Shown: positions 1-8,874, counted from the stretch's first letter. The stretch is 64,000 bases of DNA from M1-B18 sp048264125 (GCA_048264125.1 JBLXDM010000001.1:62001-126000); one strand, 5' to 3'. Numbers and translations: made by a program. Notes: a model not told the origin generated them from the sequence alone.

Positions 1-857
1 ATTCCGAATTTCATACTACGAGAAAATTTAAGGAAATATCGGGTATGCCATTTAGGGATTATCTGCGGCATAGGAAATTAGCCTTTGCATTAAAAGAAAT
101 TCGGGATAGTGAAAAAGGCATTTTGGATATTGCTTTTGATTATGGTTTTTCATCACATGAAGCTTTTACCAGAGCTTTCAAGGGCACATATGGTGTAGCT
201 CCCAGTGAATACCGAAAAAAGCCTATGCCCGTCGTCCTTCGTACAAAAATAAACCCTTTCGACCGCTACTTTTTCGGATTAGGAGAGATTGGTATGATGA
301 AATCTACAAATGATGTTAAAGTATATTTTGTGACCATTCCCCAGCATAAATTCTTGCACATTAAAAACTATGAGAGCAATGGATATTGGGATTTTTGGCA
401 AAAGCAAAGCCTTATTCCGGGACAGGACTGTGATACAATTTGCGGCTTACTCGATAGCATCAAGGGCAAATTGGACGACGATGGTGGAAGCGAAGCCAAC
501 AGCAGCAGTGGTCAGGTTATGGCGTACATTAATGACCCGGACGGCAGACTCTGCGATTGGGGTATTCCACGTACAGAGTGTTATGGTGTACGTCTTCCCT
601 TTGATTATAAAGGCGAAGTGCCACCACAAATGCTTATGATTGATGTTCCCGAAGCCGAGTATATTGTTTTTGAACATGGCCCCTTCGATTATGAGCAAGA
701 AAATCGTAGTGTGGAGGAAAAGATGGAAAAGGCAATGGCAACTTTTGATTTTGCAGGCACCGGCTACTGCTTTGATACTTCCCCCGGCAGAATAATTTAC
801 TTTTATCATGATACGGAGCGGTTTTGGAAGTATATCAGGCCGGTGCGGAAGTCATGA
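1..857 (+). CDS. AraC-family regulator with GyrI-like effector domain (5' partial)
   Basis: The reading frame is open from base 3, so the start lies upstream of the window; the first ATG at 45 is internal. The visible N-terminal part is the second half of an AraC double helix-turn-helix, with the family signature ILDIAFDYGFSSHEAFTRAF followed by GVAPSEYR. A hinge then leads to a C-terminal region of about 165 residues resembling the GyrI-like small-molecule binding domain, with the ending typical of these fusions (YFYHDTERFWKYIRPV). Such proteins are usually one-component activators that respond to small hydrophobic ligands; the ligand here is unknown. A terminator lies about 85 bp downstream. 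The regulator call is firm, the GyrI-like call moderately so. Confidence 0.85.
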   Translation, partial: SEFHTTRKFKEISGMPFRDYLRHRKLAFALKEIRDSEKGILDIAFDYGFSSHEAFTRAFKGTYGVAPSEYRKKPMPVVLRTKINPFDRYFFGLGEIGMMKSTNDVKVYFVTIPQHKFLHIKNYESNGYWDFWQKQSLIPGQDCDTICGLLDSIKGKLDDDGGSEANSSSGQVMAYINDPDGRLCDWGIPRTECYGVRLPFDYKGEVPPQMLMIDVPEAEYIVFEHGPFDYEQENRSVEEKMEKAMATFDFAGTGYCFDTSPGRIIYFYHDTERFWKYIRPVRKS

Positions 858-942
858 TCAATGAAAAGCATCTGACTCAAATGCGGGAAGTCACAAGGAT
901 AAATTGTGAACCCATCTAAAAGGCAAACTGAATACGGAAATG

Positions 943-988
943 AAGCACCTCATTCCCTAGAAGCATTTCGGGAATGAGGTGCTTTATA
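943..988 (+). terminator. Intrinsic terminator after the AraC gene
   Basis: A perfect 15-bp stem (943-957 AAGCACCTCATTCCC with 970-984) encloses a 12-nt loop and runs into a short T-containing tract. The interval 858-1105 holds nothing else clear; a 26-codon frame at 850-919 reads through just after the AraC stop and may be a remnant. Confidence 0.8.
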
Positions 989-1105
989 ATCAAAACAATT
1001 TATTACAGTTATTGACGTCTCTTAGACATGTTTAAAAGTGATAAACCATAAAAAATAGCAGATTGTCCCCGACTTTGAAGAAGCTTTACATTTATATGGA
1101 AGGTA

Positions 1106-1134
1106 TTGACAGGTGCGCTACCATGCGGTACAAT
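1106..1134 (+). promoter_or_regulatory. Sigma-A promoter of the PadR operon
   Basis: TTGACA at 1106-1111 and TACAAT at 1129-1134 are separated by exactly 17 bp. Transcription would begin near 1141, so an upstream start codon at 1113 cannot be used and the gene must start at the GTG at 1173. Confidence 0.8.
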
Positions 1135-1172
1135 GTAGCTATACTATTATGCTGTGCAAGGTAGGTGTTGAT

Positions 1173-1508
1173 GTGATAGATCGATCTCAATTGATGAGGG
1201 GAACGCTGGAGGGCTGTATCGTTAAAATCATTAGCAAGGAGGAGACCTATGGCTACGAGATAGTATCACGCCTTCAGGTCTATGGCTTTGATGATGCAAA
1301 GGAGGGTACCATTTATCCCTTGCTCTTAAGACTGGAAAGGAAGGGAATTATTATATCAAGCTATAAAGAATCTCCTTTAGGGCCAAAACGAAAATATTAC
1401 CTGCTGACGGACATAGGCCAAGAATTTTTAAAGGAGTTTGCGGCTGCGTGGCAGGATGTAAAAGCCTCCGTCGATAAAATAATGGAAGGGGATGGAGATT
1501 ATGTTTAA
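1173..1508 (+). CDS. PadR-family transcriptional regulator
   Basis: Short winged-helix regulator (about 111 aa). Starting at GTG 1173 it gives the classic PadR N-terminus MIDRSQLMRGTLEGCIVKII, then the ETYGYEIV helix and the wing motif EGTIYPLLLRLERKGII, followed by GPKRKYYLLTDIGQEFL. AAGG/AGGTAGG precedes the GTG. PadR proteins typically repress their own operon and a neighbouring membrane protein or exporter gene. The 3' end overlaps the next gene by 8 nt, so the two are translationally coupled. The inducer is unknown. Confidence 0.9.
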   Translation: MIDRSQLMRGTLEGCIVKIISKEETYGYEIVSRLQVYGFDDAKEGTIYPLLLRLERKGIIISSYKESPLGPKRKYYLLTDIGQEFLKEFAAAWQDVKASVDKIMEGDGDYV

Positions 1509-2184
1509 GACCGAGGTGACACTACTAAGAAAAGATAATATAAAGCAATTAAAGGCATTGGCTCCTGAAGACAGGCAGACTATTGCGGATATAATGAGTG
1601 GGATAAGCATTTTTAAGGTTAATTCCTATGATACTCAGGTGATTCAAAGGGACTTAATCGGAATGGCTCAGGAATTAAAGCTAAGGGACTCCAATCTTCA
1701 GGAGGCCATAGGGGGAGATATAAAGGGCTTTATAAACGAGGTTGTGAAAAACAGTGGTGGTCCATCTGGTATAGAGCTTTTGCTGAACTTTTTAACTAAG
1801 CTGTCGGCATACTTCTTCGGTTTCCTGCTTTATTCATCTCTTTTAACCAGTGGGGGATTAACCTGGAGAACCAACCCTTTAATATTTTTATTTTATTTTG
1901 GATGGGTGCTTATTATTTTTATTGCAGAGGGCTTGCTGGCGCCCTTATTTATTAATCAAATTGGTTTTCAGAAAAGATTCCATGCCTACACCACCATTGC
2001 TCTATTGGCAGGCTGGGGAGGAATATTGTATTTTTATATAGACAGGAAAAACATCATCGAGATAAAGGTAATTCCAATATTAGTAATCGCTGCCTTGATA
2101 TTTGCTGTGGCCCAATACCTAAGCAAAAAAAATATCAGTCGCCTGGCAAAGGGAAAGAAAAACTATATTCAGGATTTGTTATAG
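1501..2184 (+). CDS. DUF1048-like membrane protein paired with PadR
   Basis: About 227 aa. Start ATG 1501 is preferred over 1492 because AAGGGG lies 9 nt upstream. The N-terminal 90 residues are soluble; LIGMAQELKLRDSNLQEAIGGD followed by a helix resembles the DUF1048/HAAS-type helical domains often found next to PadR. About four hydrophobic segments follow (roughly residues 97-117, 123-145, 160-178 and 187-204) with a basic tail. No enzymatic motif is seen. Overlap with the PadR gene suggests that the two form one regulatory unit, as in other PadR-DUF1048 or PadR-DUF1700 pairs. Function unknown. Confidence 0.7.
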   Translation: MFKTEVTLLRKDNIKQLKALAPEDRQTIADIMSGISIFKVNSYDTQVIQRDLIGMAQELKLRDSNLQEAIGGDIKGFINEVVKNSGGPSGIELLLNFLTKLSAYFFGFLLYSSLLTSGGLTWRTNPLIFLFYFGWVLIIFIAEGLLAPLFINQIGFQKRFHAYTTIALLAGWGGILYFYIDRKNIIEIKVIPILVIAALIFAVAQYLSKKNISRLAKGKKNYIQDLL

Positions 2185-2189
2185 TATAA

Positions 2190-2221
2190 AAACCATGGCG
2201 AGCCATCCCTCGCCATGGTTT
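2190..2221. terminator. Bidirectional intrinsic terminator
   Basis: Perfect 13-bp stem AAACCATGGCGAG (2190-2202) paired with 2209-2221 around a 6-nt loop. It lies between convergent genes (PadR operon and msrA). Confidence 0.85.
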
Positions 2222-2222
2222 C

Positions 2223-2792
2223 CTATTCTTCAAATATTGCCCAGTACTCTTCTCCCCAGTACTTTTTAATAAACTCATCTCTGCCGGATATTTTCCTGTC
2301 CTCCTTATATTCAACAGGATTCTTCTTGTAAAAGTCCTGATGATATTCCTCTGCATCATAAAAGGTGGTGGCAGGCAAAATCTCTGTTATTATAGGGTTG
2401 GGAAAACGCCCGGATTCCTCTAAAGTCTTTTTAGAGGCCTCTGCCAGCTGTCTTTGCTCTTCATTGGTATAGAATATTCCACTTTTATAGGAGGGGCCTC
2501 TGTCGTGGAATTGTCCATCGGGGTCCGTTGGGTCTATCTGCATCCAGAAGGCTCTTAAAAGCTTTTCGTAGCTTATAGCTTCGGGGTCATACACGATTTT
2601 AACGACCTCATAATGGCCTGAGATCTGGGCCTTGACATCCTCATAGGTGGGATTTTCAAGATGTCCGCCAATATAGCCGGATTTAACCTCTTCAATTCCC
2701 TTCAACACATGGAAGGGTGATACCATACACCAGAAGCAGCCTCCAGCAAATATAGCCACCTCATATTTCTTTTCGTTGTTGGTATTTGTCAT
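2223..2792 (-). CDS. msrA: Peptide methionine sulfoxide reductase MsrA
   Basis: Reduces methionine-S-sulfoxide in proteins, a cytoplasmic oxidative-damage repair role. The catalytic signature GGCFWC is at residues 17-22 (nucleophile Cys19), followed by GIEEVKSGYIGG, the substrate-binding segment DPTDPDGQFHDRGPSYKSGIFY and the late motif FYDAEEYHQDFYKKNP, all in MsrA order. At 189 aa it is a single-domain MsrA without a fused MsrB; no C-terminal cysteine is visible, so recycling probably uses Cys22 or a direct thioredoxin route. It stands alone between a bidirectional terminator and a 115-bp gap to the next operon. Confidence 0.95.
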   Translation of the reverse strand: MTNTNNEKKYEVAIFAGGCFWCMVSPFHVLKGIEEVKSGYIGGHLENPTYEDVKAQISGHYEVVKIVYDPEAISYEKLLRAFWMQIDPTDPDGQFHDRGPSYKSGIFYTNEEQRQLAEASKKTLEESGRFPNPIITEILPATTFYDAEEYHQDFYKKNPVEYKEDRKISGRDEFIKKYWGEEYWAIFEE

Positions 2793-2907
2793 TCAATCAG
2801 CCCCCTGTATTTAATATCGTAGATGCAAGGAGTCAGTAATCTCCCAGCTCTCCTGTACTTATATATAGTATAATATAACAGCTGTATATAATTGTAAAAG
2901 AAAAAAA

Positions 2908-4272
2908 TCATTCCTGCCTATATATATGCTTAAATTTACCGCTCCTTGGGTGGGGCTGAGGAATTTCTTCAGACAGATATATTTCTATATCCTTTATTTC
3001 ATTGGCATTTAAATAGCTGCGAAGGGCTTCACTGGCCCTTGTAAAGGCCTCCTCCTTCGAAGCACCCTCGCGACACACAAGTCGAAGCTCCAATCGATTA
3101 CCGGGATGGGATATAAGCTGAAAGCGAAGGATGGCATGCTGCTCCTTCAATATCGCATATAGGGCCAAGGGTACAATTCTTATCTCCCTATCAAGCCCCT
3201 TAAAGGTGAGGATATCATCGGTACGACCCTCCAGCTCCAGCCATGGAGCGGGGTTGCCACAGGGGCAGGGCTCTCTATGCATGATGACTCGATCACTAAT
3301 TTCAAAACGAATAAAGGGCTGAGTGAAATTTGCAAGGTTAGTCAACAGCAGCTTATCGGATTGTACACCATCAGCTACGGGATGATTGTCTTTATCCACT
3401 GGCTCAACTATGATCCAGTCCTCATTAATATGGAAATGCTGATGGGGGCATTCGCAGGCGATTGTTCCTCCCTCCGTACAGGAATAAGAGGTCTGAACAT
3501 AGCAGGAGAAGGCTTCTGATAGACCCTGTCTAAGCTCTGGACTCAGGTATTCTCCTCCCGTCATAATAAGGGCCGGTGAGATATTTAAGCTACCACGCCT
3601 TTGCTCCTCCATTAAAAGCTCAAGGGCAGTAGGGTACCCCCCCAGCATTGCTGGCTGGAAGCTGTTGAGCTCCTTGACTATTTCAGGAAGGGGCTTTAGG
3701 ATACTGGTAGCCATCATCTTGCTTTTTTTGTAGGGGCTTTTTAGCAGCCTGCTTCTGATGGAGCTGTAGCCCAAATAAAACCCGCCTGTGGCATAAACTC
3801 CTGCTGATTTAAAGCCTTTTTTAAGGAGTCTGCGTAAATCCTGTGGTCTTGCAATGGAGCGAAGCAGGTTGATTGCGCTGATGATATTGTTGGCGGTTTT
3901 ATCATATAGCACCACAGAGGGATTGCCTGTTGAGCCGGAGGTGGTAAAAACATAATATTTTTCCTTAAAGTATCTGCCGATATTATCAGTATTCTGCATA
4001 AAGCTCTGGATTTCCTCAAGGCTAATATCGCCATCAGTAACCCAACGGTCAAAGGCCTCCATCATTTCAAGCTTATTGGTGGGGTGTAGGTCCCTAAGCT
4101 GAAAATCTGAGGGAATATCATGATATAGCTCCTTGAAATAAGGGCTTTTTTCCCTTGCATGCTTCACCAGCTGCTGAAGCCGCTGCTGCTGTAGCTCCCT
4201 TTGCTGCTGGGGCTTCAGCTTCTTATACCTGTAGACCATAGAAATAGCCGACATTAATCCGATTTCCTTCAT
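2908..4272 (-). CDS. Phenylacetate-CoA ligase-like (PaaK/CapK) adenylate-forming enzyme
   Basis: 454 aa. The ATP-loop motif FTTSGSTGNPSVVLYDKTA (about residues 109-127) and the C-terminal GRTDDIL motif belong to the ANL adenylate-forming superfamily. The segment CTEGGTIACECPHQHFHINEDW and the cysteine pair CPCG match the PaaK/CapK branch rather than general acyl-CoA synthetases. Such enzymes activate aryl or other carboxylates as AMP/CoA esters; the substrate here cannot be read. ATG follows GGGAGGAATAAAA and lies 2 nt past the upstream TetR gene, so the two form one operon under the TetR operator. No other phenylacetate pathway gene is present, so the name paaK is not used. Confidence 0.8.
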   Translation of the reverse strand: MKEIGLMSAISMVYRYKKLKPQQQRELQQQRLQQLVKHAREKSPYFKELYHDIPSDFQLRDLHPTNKLEMMEAFDRWVTDGDISLEEIQSFMQNTDNIGRYFKEKYYVFTTSGSTGNPSVVLYDKTANNIISAINLLRSIARPQDLRRLLKKGFKSAGVYATGGFYLGYSSIRSRLLKSPYKKSKMMATSILKPLPEIVKELNSFQPAMLGGYPTALELLMEEQRRGSLNISPALIMTGGEYLSPELRQGLSEAFSCYVQTSYSCTEGGTIACECPHQHFHINEDWIIVEPVDKDNHPVADGVQSDKLLLTNLANFTQPFIRFEISDRVIMHREPCPCGNPAPWLELEGRTDDILTFKGLDREIRIVPLALYAILKEQHAILRFQLISHPGNRLELRLVCREGASKEEAFTRASEALRSYLNANEIKDIEIYLSEEIPQPHPRSGKFKHIYRQE

Positions 4273-4274
4273 TT

Positions 4275-4919
4275 TTATTCCTCCCTTAATATACCTTTAA
4301 ACAATAAATCAACATAGCACTGTATTTCTACCTTAATGGCTTCTTTATTATGATAAAATTCAGTGGGCTTATGCCTGTACTCCTCTAGATATTTGGTTCT
4401 GAGAGCCTCAATATATATCAGCAGGCCCTTGAAGGCCAAGGTAGAATCACAATTTTCCTTTAGCTGAAGCTGTGAGAAGGCATATCTTAGGGTTGAAAGG
4501 GCCTCTGTCTGAGTTTTTTCAAAGGCTTTCCGTAGCAATTGATTTTTCTCGTCATATACCTCTGCGCTTTGCTCCTTTGCCGCCAAGGTCAGAAGGGCTA
4601 TTTCCAAAGGATTGCTTTGGTATAGCCTAAGCTTGGAATCTAAGCCTATGAAAATAATTTCATAGAAGCTGTCACCTGTCTGAGTATTTGCCTTAGCTGC
4701 TGCATCGAAGATGGTGAGGCTATGGGAGATGAGGTATAGATAAAGATTTTTCTTGCTGCCGAAGTAATGAAAAAGACTACCCTTTGATATATTACAGGCC
4801 TTGATAATGTTGTCGGTATTGGCATCCTGATAGCCTTTAGAAGAAAACTCTAATAGTGAATTTTCGATAATCATATTTCTTTTGTCCTCCCCAAGTCGGA
4901 GGAAGGTATCGAGGGACAT
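4275..4919 (-). CDS. TetR-family repressor of the PaaK-like operon
   Basis: 214 aa. N-terminal TetR DNA-binding domain: IIENSLLEFSSKGYQDANTD, NIIKACNISKGSLFHYFGSK, then NLYLYLI. The remaining 150 residues form the helical ligand/dimer domain, which has no recognisable subfamily. First gene of a two-gene operon with the PaaK-like ligase. Two copies of a palindrome flank its promoter, so autorepression relieved by a carboxylate or acyl-CoA ligand is the likely mode (inference). Confidence 0.9.
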   Translation of the reverse strand: MSLDTFLRLGEDKRNMIIENSLLEFSSKGYQDANTDNIIKACNISKGSLFHYFGSKKNLYLYLISHSLTIFDAAAKANTQTGDSFYEIIFIGLDSKLRLYQSNPLEIALLTLAAKEQSAEVYDEKNQLLRKAFEKTQTEALSTLRYAFSQLQLKENCDSTLAFKGLLIYIEALRTKYLEEYRHKPTEFYHNKEAIKVEIQCYVDLLFKGILREE

Positions 4920-4934
4920 ATATAAAACCTCCTA

Positions 4935-4978
4935 TTGACTGATGAGTCAATTGTATAATAATTTGACTGGCGAGTCAA
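4935..4978 (-). promoter_or_regulatory. TetR operon promoter with two palindromic operators
   Basis: On the minus strand TTGACT (4973-4978) and TACAAT (4950-4955) are 17 bp apart. Two palindromes TTGACT-N4-AGTCAA lie at 4935-4950 and 4963-4978, 28 bp centre to centre. One covers the -35 and the other overlaps the -10 edge and transcription start. This is a textbook repressor arrangement for the TetR protein encoded immediately downstream. Confidence 0.8.
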
Positions 4979-5084
4979 TGTTTTTTTAAAAAAAGAAGCC
5001 TATGACATCAGCCATTGCTTCCCTAAAATAAAAGATAAGTTGTACCTTCTGCTTTTTCTAGCTCTAGATTTCTAAAAAAACATT

Positions 5085-5906
5085 CTATATGCCTGCATCT
5101 ACAAACTGCATAAGCTCCTTGGTAAAGCGCTCCTTGTGATCAATGAATGAAAAGTGACCGCAGCATTCAAAGGGAACCAGCTTTGAATTTTTAATACCAT
5201 TCTTCTGAGCTATTGCAAGGGGATAAAGGCATACCTGATCATTTAGTCCGTGGAGAATAAGGGTAGGGGCCTCTATCATATGTAAATCAGCAAACAACCC
5301 CTCTTCACCTAACCAGGTATTGGCTACTGCAGCAGTTGCCCAGCTGGCGGCCTTCAAGCCCAGCTGAAAAATCCAGTCGGATAGGGAGTCGGTGACATAT
5401 CTGTAAAAAATCATATTACCAAAGTCCACCAGCATGTTGGGTCTATTGGTATAGGTGCCCTGAATGATATTTACGACAGCCTGCCGTGGCAATCCATAGG
5501 GAAAATAAGGCCGCTGTATAAGGCTTGGCGCAGCAGCAGCAAAAAGCCCCAGCTTAGATACACCATGTCCCTTATGCCTAGCCATGTATCGTATGCAAAT
5601 AGCTCCTCCGGTTGAATGTCCACCCAGTGTAAAATCCTTCAAGTCCATTGCGTCCACCACGCATCGTATATCATCCGCCAATCGGTCATAATCATAGCCG
5701 CTCCAGGGCCGATCAGATTTACCAAAGCCTCGAATGTCCATACCTATGCATCTGAAGCCCCATTTTGGAAGCTGATTGAACTGGTATTCAAATAAAGTAT
5801 GATCTCCAGGCCACCCATGAACGAAAAATATTGTCTTGCTGCCTGCGGGATTAATATCCTCTACATAGACCTTAACCCCCGGCTCTACCTCAACATAAAT
5901 TCCCAT
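5085..5906 (-). CDS. Alpha/beta-fold hydrolase
   Basis: 273 aa, cytoplasmic. Oxyanion motif FFVHGWPGD (about 27-35), nucleophile elbow GGHSTGG with Ser98, acid loop LILHGLNDQV, and the catalytic His in CGHFSFIDH complete the triad. The DIRGFGKSDRPWSGYDYDRLADD stretch resembles non-haem chloroperoxidase/esterase members; the substrate is not deducible. ATG follows AAGGGGTGATGATGT. It is monocistronic on the minus strand, and I see no clear terminator in the 165-bp gap to the next operon. Confidence 0.85.
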   Translation of the reverse strand: MGIYVEVEPGVKVYVEDINPAGSKTIFFVHGWPGDHTLFEYQFNQLPKWGFRCIGMDIRGFGKSDRPWSGYDYDRLADDIRCVVDAMDLKDFTLGGHSTGGAICIRYMARHKGHGVSKLGLFAAAAPSLIQRPYFPYGLPRQAVVNIIQGTYTNRPNMLVDFGNMIFYRYVTDSLSDWIFQLGLKAASWATAAVANTWLGEEGLFADLHMIEAPTLILHGLNDQVCLYPLAIAQKNGIKNSKLVPFECCGHFSFIDHKERFTKELMQFVDAGI

Positions 5907-6033
5907 ACATCATCACCCCTTAATATAATCCTTTGACCTATTAAAAGATTATGCCGAAATTTATGCAAATATGTTCTAACACAGGATAACCCTCCAAGAT
6001 AACTGAAAAGGCACTTTGTCCCATCGCTTCCTT

Positions 6034-6654
6034 TTATTTATTTTTATAATAGAAAATCGCCAGCTGTGTCCTATCCCTCAAGCTCAGCTTTTCCAAAATT
6101 ATGGTTAGGGTATTTCTAACGGTGCCTTCACCAAGATAAAGCTCATGGGCGATTTCCTTGTTATTTAGACCCTCCGCCACCAGCTTAATAATGTCCAGCT
6201 CCTTGTCGCTGATACTATAGCCCGAAAAATCAGTGGTTCCTCTATGGTCCATAAGCTGAGGCAGCTTTGCGATGATATCGTCACCGAAGACATTTTGACC
6301 GATGTATACTGCCCGTAAGGAGGGAAGGATGCTTTCAAAATTCTGCTTTATGATATAGCCCTTAGCCCCCAGCTTCAGGGCCTTTATAATGTATTCATCA
6401 TCGGAAAAGGTGGTTAAAAACAGTATTTTGGCCTGCTTGTGGGTGCTTAAAATAGCCTCTGCAGCTTCAAGCCCAGTCATTTCCGCCATTCGAATATCTA
6501 TCAATAGAATATCCGGCTGGAGGCTGTTGTACAGCTCGATGGCCTCCTTGCCATTATGGCCGACACCGACAACCGTAATATCCCCCTCAACCTCTAGTAT
6601 TGTTTTAAGGGAGGTGCATACCAATCTATCATCATCAACAACTAATACCCTCAT
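6034..6654 (-). CDS. NarL/FixJ-type response regulator
   Basis: 206 aa. Receiver domain: acidic pocket VVDDD (7-9), phosphoacceptor Asp53 in ILLIDIRM, Thr in LFLTTFSDDEY and Lys in GAKGYIIK. The C-terminal LuxR-type helix-turn-helix reads LDIIKLVAEGLNNKEIAHEL and GTVRNTLTIILEKL. It lies 18 nt after the histidine kinase gene in the same operon. The probable target is the divergent ABC exporter operon starting at 7936, because an inverted repeat lies in the shared intergenic region. Confidence 0.95.
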   Translation of the reverse strand: MRVLVVDDDRLVCTSLKTILEVEGDITVVGVGHNGKEAIELYNSLQPDILLIDIRMAEMTGLEAAEAILSTHKQAKILFLTTFSDDEYIIKALKLGAKGYIIKQNFESILPSLRAVYIGQNVFGDDIIAKLPQLMDHRGTTDFSGYSISDKELDIIKLVAEGLNNKEIAHELYLGEGTVRNTLTIILEKLSLRDRTQLAIFYYKNK

Positions 6655-6672
6655 AGTGCCTTCAATCCCTTC

Positions 6673-7755
6673 CTACAGGTTTTTTTGTACAGAGATAAAA
6701 ATTCTAAAGCCCTTTTCTGTAGTGATATTAACATTGCCGCCTATAGCCGCCACTCTGTCGGTGATATTTTTGATGCCAATGCCATTTTCGCTGCTATAGC
6801 TGCAATGTCTGCCGTTATCCTGAATCACCAGCTGATATAGGGCAGGGTGCTCACTGAATCTAATATGCACCTCTGTTGCGTTGGAATGCTTAATAATATT
6901 GGAAAGGGCTTCCTTAGTCACTGCAATAAAGCAATATTTAATACTTCTTTCAGGGTTGCTTTCCATATCATAATCAAATCTGGTTTTACAAAAGCTGAAG
7001 CCCTCCAATAGCTTCTGTACTTCTGTTTTAAGGTTAATGGATTCCTCGTGCAGGTTATGTACATTTCGCCTAATACTGTCCATGGCGTCCGACAAAGTAC
7101 CCTTGATGAGCCTTAGCTCCTCCTGAGTCTGGGGGTCTCGATTAACTGCCAACAGTGCGCCCACCTGAAGAATGGACCTTGAAAGCAGATGACCCACATC
7201 ATCGTGAATATCCCTAGCTATCCTATTTCGCTCAGTGACAGTAGCCAGATTAATCTCATAATCCGTCTTTTCTATAAGGGCTTTATTTTGATTTTCTAGC
7301 TGCATAGAGATTTCCTTTGCATTATCCCTTAATTTGTTTCGCGTGTGTTCAAGCCCTACTAAGGACAAGGTCCGATGCTTAAGCACATAGCTGAAGCACA
7401 GTAGGGCTAAAATATGCCAATTGATTAGTTGCCCTCTTTGCAGCATATCCACAAAAATTGGCGGCACAGAGAGCAGTATTAGTAAATGGGTTCTCTTATT
7501 GACGATGTCATAGCTAATGAGAGGAAGAAAAAATAAAAAGCTTGGCTGTACCAGGCAAGCAGCCAAAAAGAGAATAAAGCCCCAGATATTAACCTCATCT
7601 CTGTCGAAATAGCTTAAGACGGCACTTAGACTAGTGGCAATTAGTATCGGAGCAATCAGGTATGTATGCTGGGTATATAAAATGTATAGGGTTAGGGAAA
7701 CAACAAAGAGTACACCCTTATCAAGCAATCTTCTCATAGCCTTCATCCTTATCAA
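6673..7755 (-). CDS. Sensor histidine kinase, NarX/DesK (HisKA_3) type
   Basis: 360 aa. About five or six hydrophobic segments fill residues 10-135, forming a membrane sensor with little extracytoplasmic sequence. A coiled-coil linker leads to the dimerisation helix ERNRIARDIHDDVGHLLS, which holds the phosphorylated His, and then the HATPase_c domain (EALSNIIKHSNATEV, IQDNGRH, NGIGIKNI). The intramembrane-type sensor and the divergent ABC-2 exporter resemble systems that sense membrane stress or antimicrobials; the signal itself is unknown. Confidence 0.93.
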   Translation of the reverse strand: MIRMKAMRRLLDKGVLFVVSLTLYILYTQHTYLIAPILIATSLSAVLSYFDRDEVNIWGFILFLAACLVQPSFLFFLPLISYDIVNKRTHLLILLSVPPIFVDMLQRGQLINWHILALLCFSYVLKHRTLSLVGLEHTRNKLRDNAKEISMQLENQNKALIEKTDYEINLATVTERNRIARDIHDDVGHLLSRSILQVGALLAVNRDPQTQEELRLIKGTLSDAMDSIRRNVHNLHEESINLKTEVQKLLEGFSFCKTRFDYDMESNPERSIKYCFIAVTKEALSNIIKHSNATEVHIRFSEHPALYQLVIQDNGRHCSYSSENGIGIKNITDRVAAIGGNVNITTEKGFRIFISVQKNL

Positions 7756-7801
7756 TTAATCGTATTATAGGTCAATTCTAACATTTTCCAGTAGTCTCCT
7801 C

Positions 7802-7862
7802 AAGGGAATAATTACAAATGTCACAGGGAAATAGGAGTATCTTCACTTACAATAATTCCCTT
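7802..7862. promoter_or_regulatory. Inverted repeat between two-component and ABC operons
   Basis: AAGGGAATAATT (7802-7813) and AATAATTCCCTT (7851-7862) form 12-nt arms with 10 matching positions. They lie in the 180-bp divergent region between the kinase start and the ABC ATPase. A response-regulator site or control of both promoters is plausible but not shown. Confidence 0.4.
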
Positions 7863-7935
7863 TGTGTATTATCATAATGATATAGAAGGGGAGATCAAAT
7901 CGGTATTCCCCAAAAAAGCAATGGAGGGCTGTGTT

Positions 7936-8874
7936 ATGGTGATATCTGTAAAGAATTTGGTTAAACGATATGATGATTTAATTGCACTGGATCATTTTAA
8001 TTTTGAGGTTAAGGAGGGAGAAATATTTGGCTTGCTGGGGCCTAATGGGTCCGGTAAAACCACCGCCATCAATTGCATTTTGTCTTTGCTGAAATATGAT
8101 AAAGGATCAATTGAAATCTATGGAAAGCCCATGTCACCGGATGCCTACGACCTGAAGCGCAATATCGGTATAATAATGCAGAATGTTGCGGTATTTGAAG
8201 AGCTCAATGTTTATGAAAATATAGATTACTTCTGCGGTATGTATATCACCGATAAAAAGCTGAGACGACAGCTGGTGGAGGAGGCCATAGACTTTGTTGG
8301 ACTAAGGGATTTTAGAAAATTCTACCCGAAAAAGCTCAGCGGTGGCTTGCTTAGAAGATTAAATATTGCCTGCGGCATAGCCCATAAGCCCAAGCTGATT
8401 ATTTTAGATGAGCCGACCGTGGCGGTGGACCCCCAAAGTAGAAATAATATCCTCGAGGGAATTCAACGGCTAAATAAAGAAGGGGCAACAATTGTATATA
8501 CCTCTCATTATATGGAGGAGGTTGAGGAAATCTGCACCAGGATAGCGATAATGGATAAGGGTAGGATTATCGCAACAGGAACAAACGACGAGCTAAAGGG
8601 AATGATCAATTCTGGAGAAAAGCTGACGGTAGAGGTACTGAAGCTGGATGATGGTATTTTAAAAGGGGTAAGAGGGCTGCCCAATGTTGTGTCTGCTGAA
8701 ATCAATGGCAACCTGTTAATCGTAAAATCCACTAAGGGGAAAAACAATTTAGTGGCACTTTTGGATTATTTAAAGACAAAAAATATATCGGTAGGAAAAA
8801 TATACTCCGAACCACCTACCTTAAATGACGTATTTTTAGAGATTACAGGTAAAGAGCTTCGGGATCAGCTATAA
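7936..8874 (+). CDS. ABC transporter ATP-binding protein
   Basis: About 312 aa. Start ATG 7936 has GGAGGG 7 nt upstream; an earlier ATG at 7864 lacks a site. Walker A LLGPNGSGKTTA, Q-loop IIMQNVAVF, signature KKLSGGLLRRLNIACG, Walker B LIILDEPTVAVDP and the H-loop YTSHYMEE are all intact. The C-terminal 80 residues match the DrrA/CcmA-type extension. First gene of a three-gene export operon with two ABC-2 permeases. Its substrate is unknown; the divergent sensor kinase suggests drug or peptide efflux. Confidence 0.93.
   Translation: MVISVKNLVKRYDDLIALDHFNFEVKEGEIFGLLGPNGSGKTTAINCILSLLKYDKGSIEIYGKPMSPDAYDLKRNIGIIMQNVAVFEELNVYENIDYFCGMYITDKKLRRQLVEEAIDFVGLRDFRKFYPKKLSGGLLRRLNIACGIAHKPKLIILDEPTVAVDPQSRNNILEGIQRLNKEGATIVYTSHYMEEVEEICTRIAIMDKGRIIATGTNDELKGMINSGEKLTVEVLKLDDGILKGVRGLPNVVSAEINGNLLIVKSTKGKNNLVALLDYLKTKNISVGKIYSEPPTLNDVFLEITGKELRDQL

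Noticed and set aside
858..930. 26-codon frame after the AraC gene as a gene
   Set aside because: It begins in the AraC end without a ribosome site of its own and shows no recognisable motif.
1113..1172. PadR start at 1113
   Set aside because: It lies between the -35 and -10 boxes, so it would not be transcribed.
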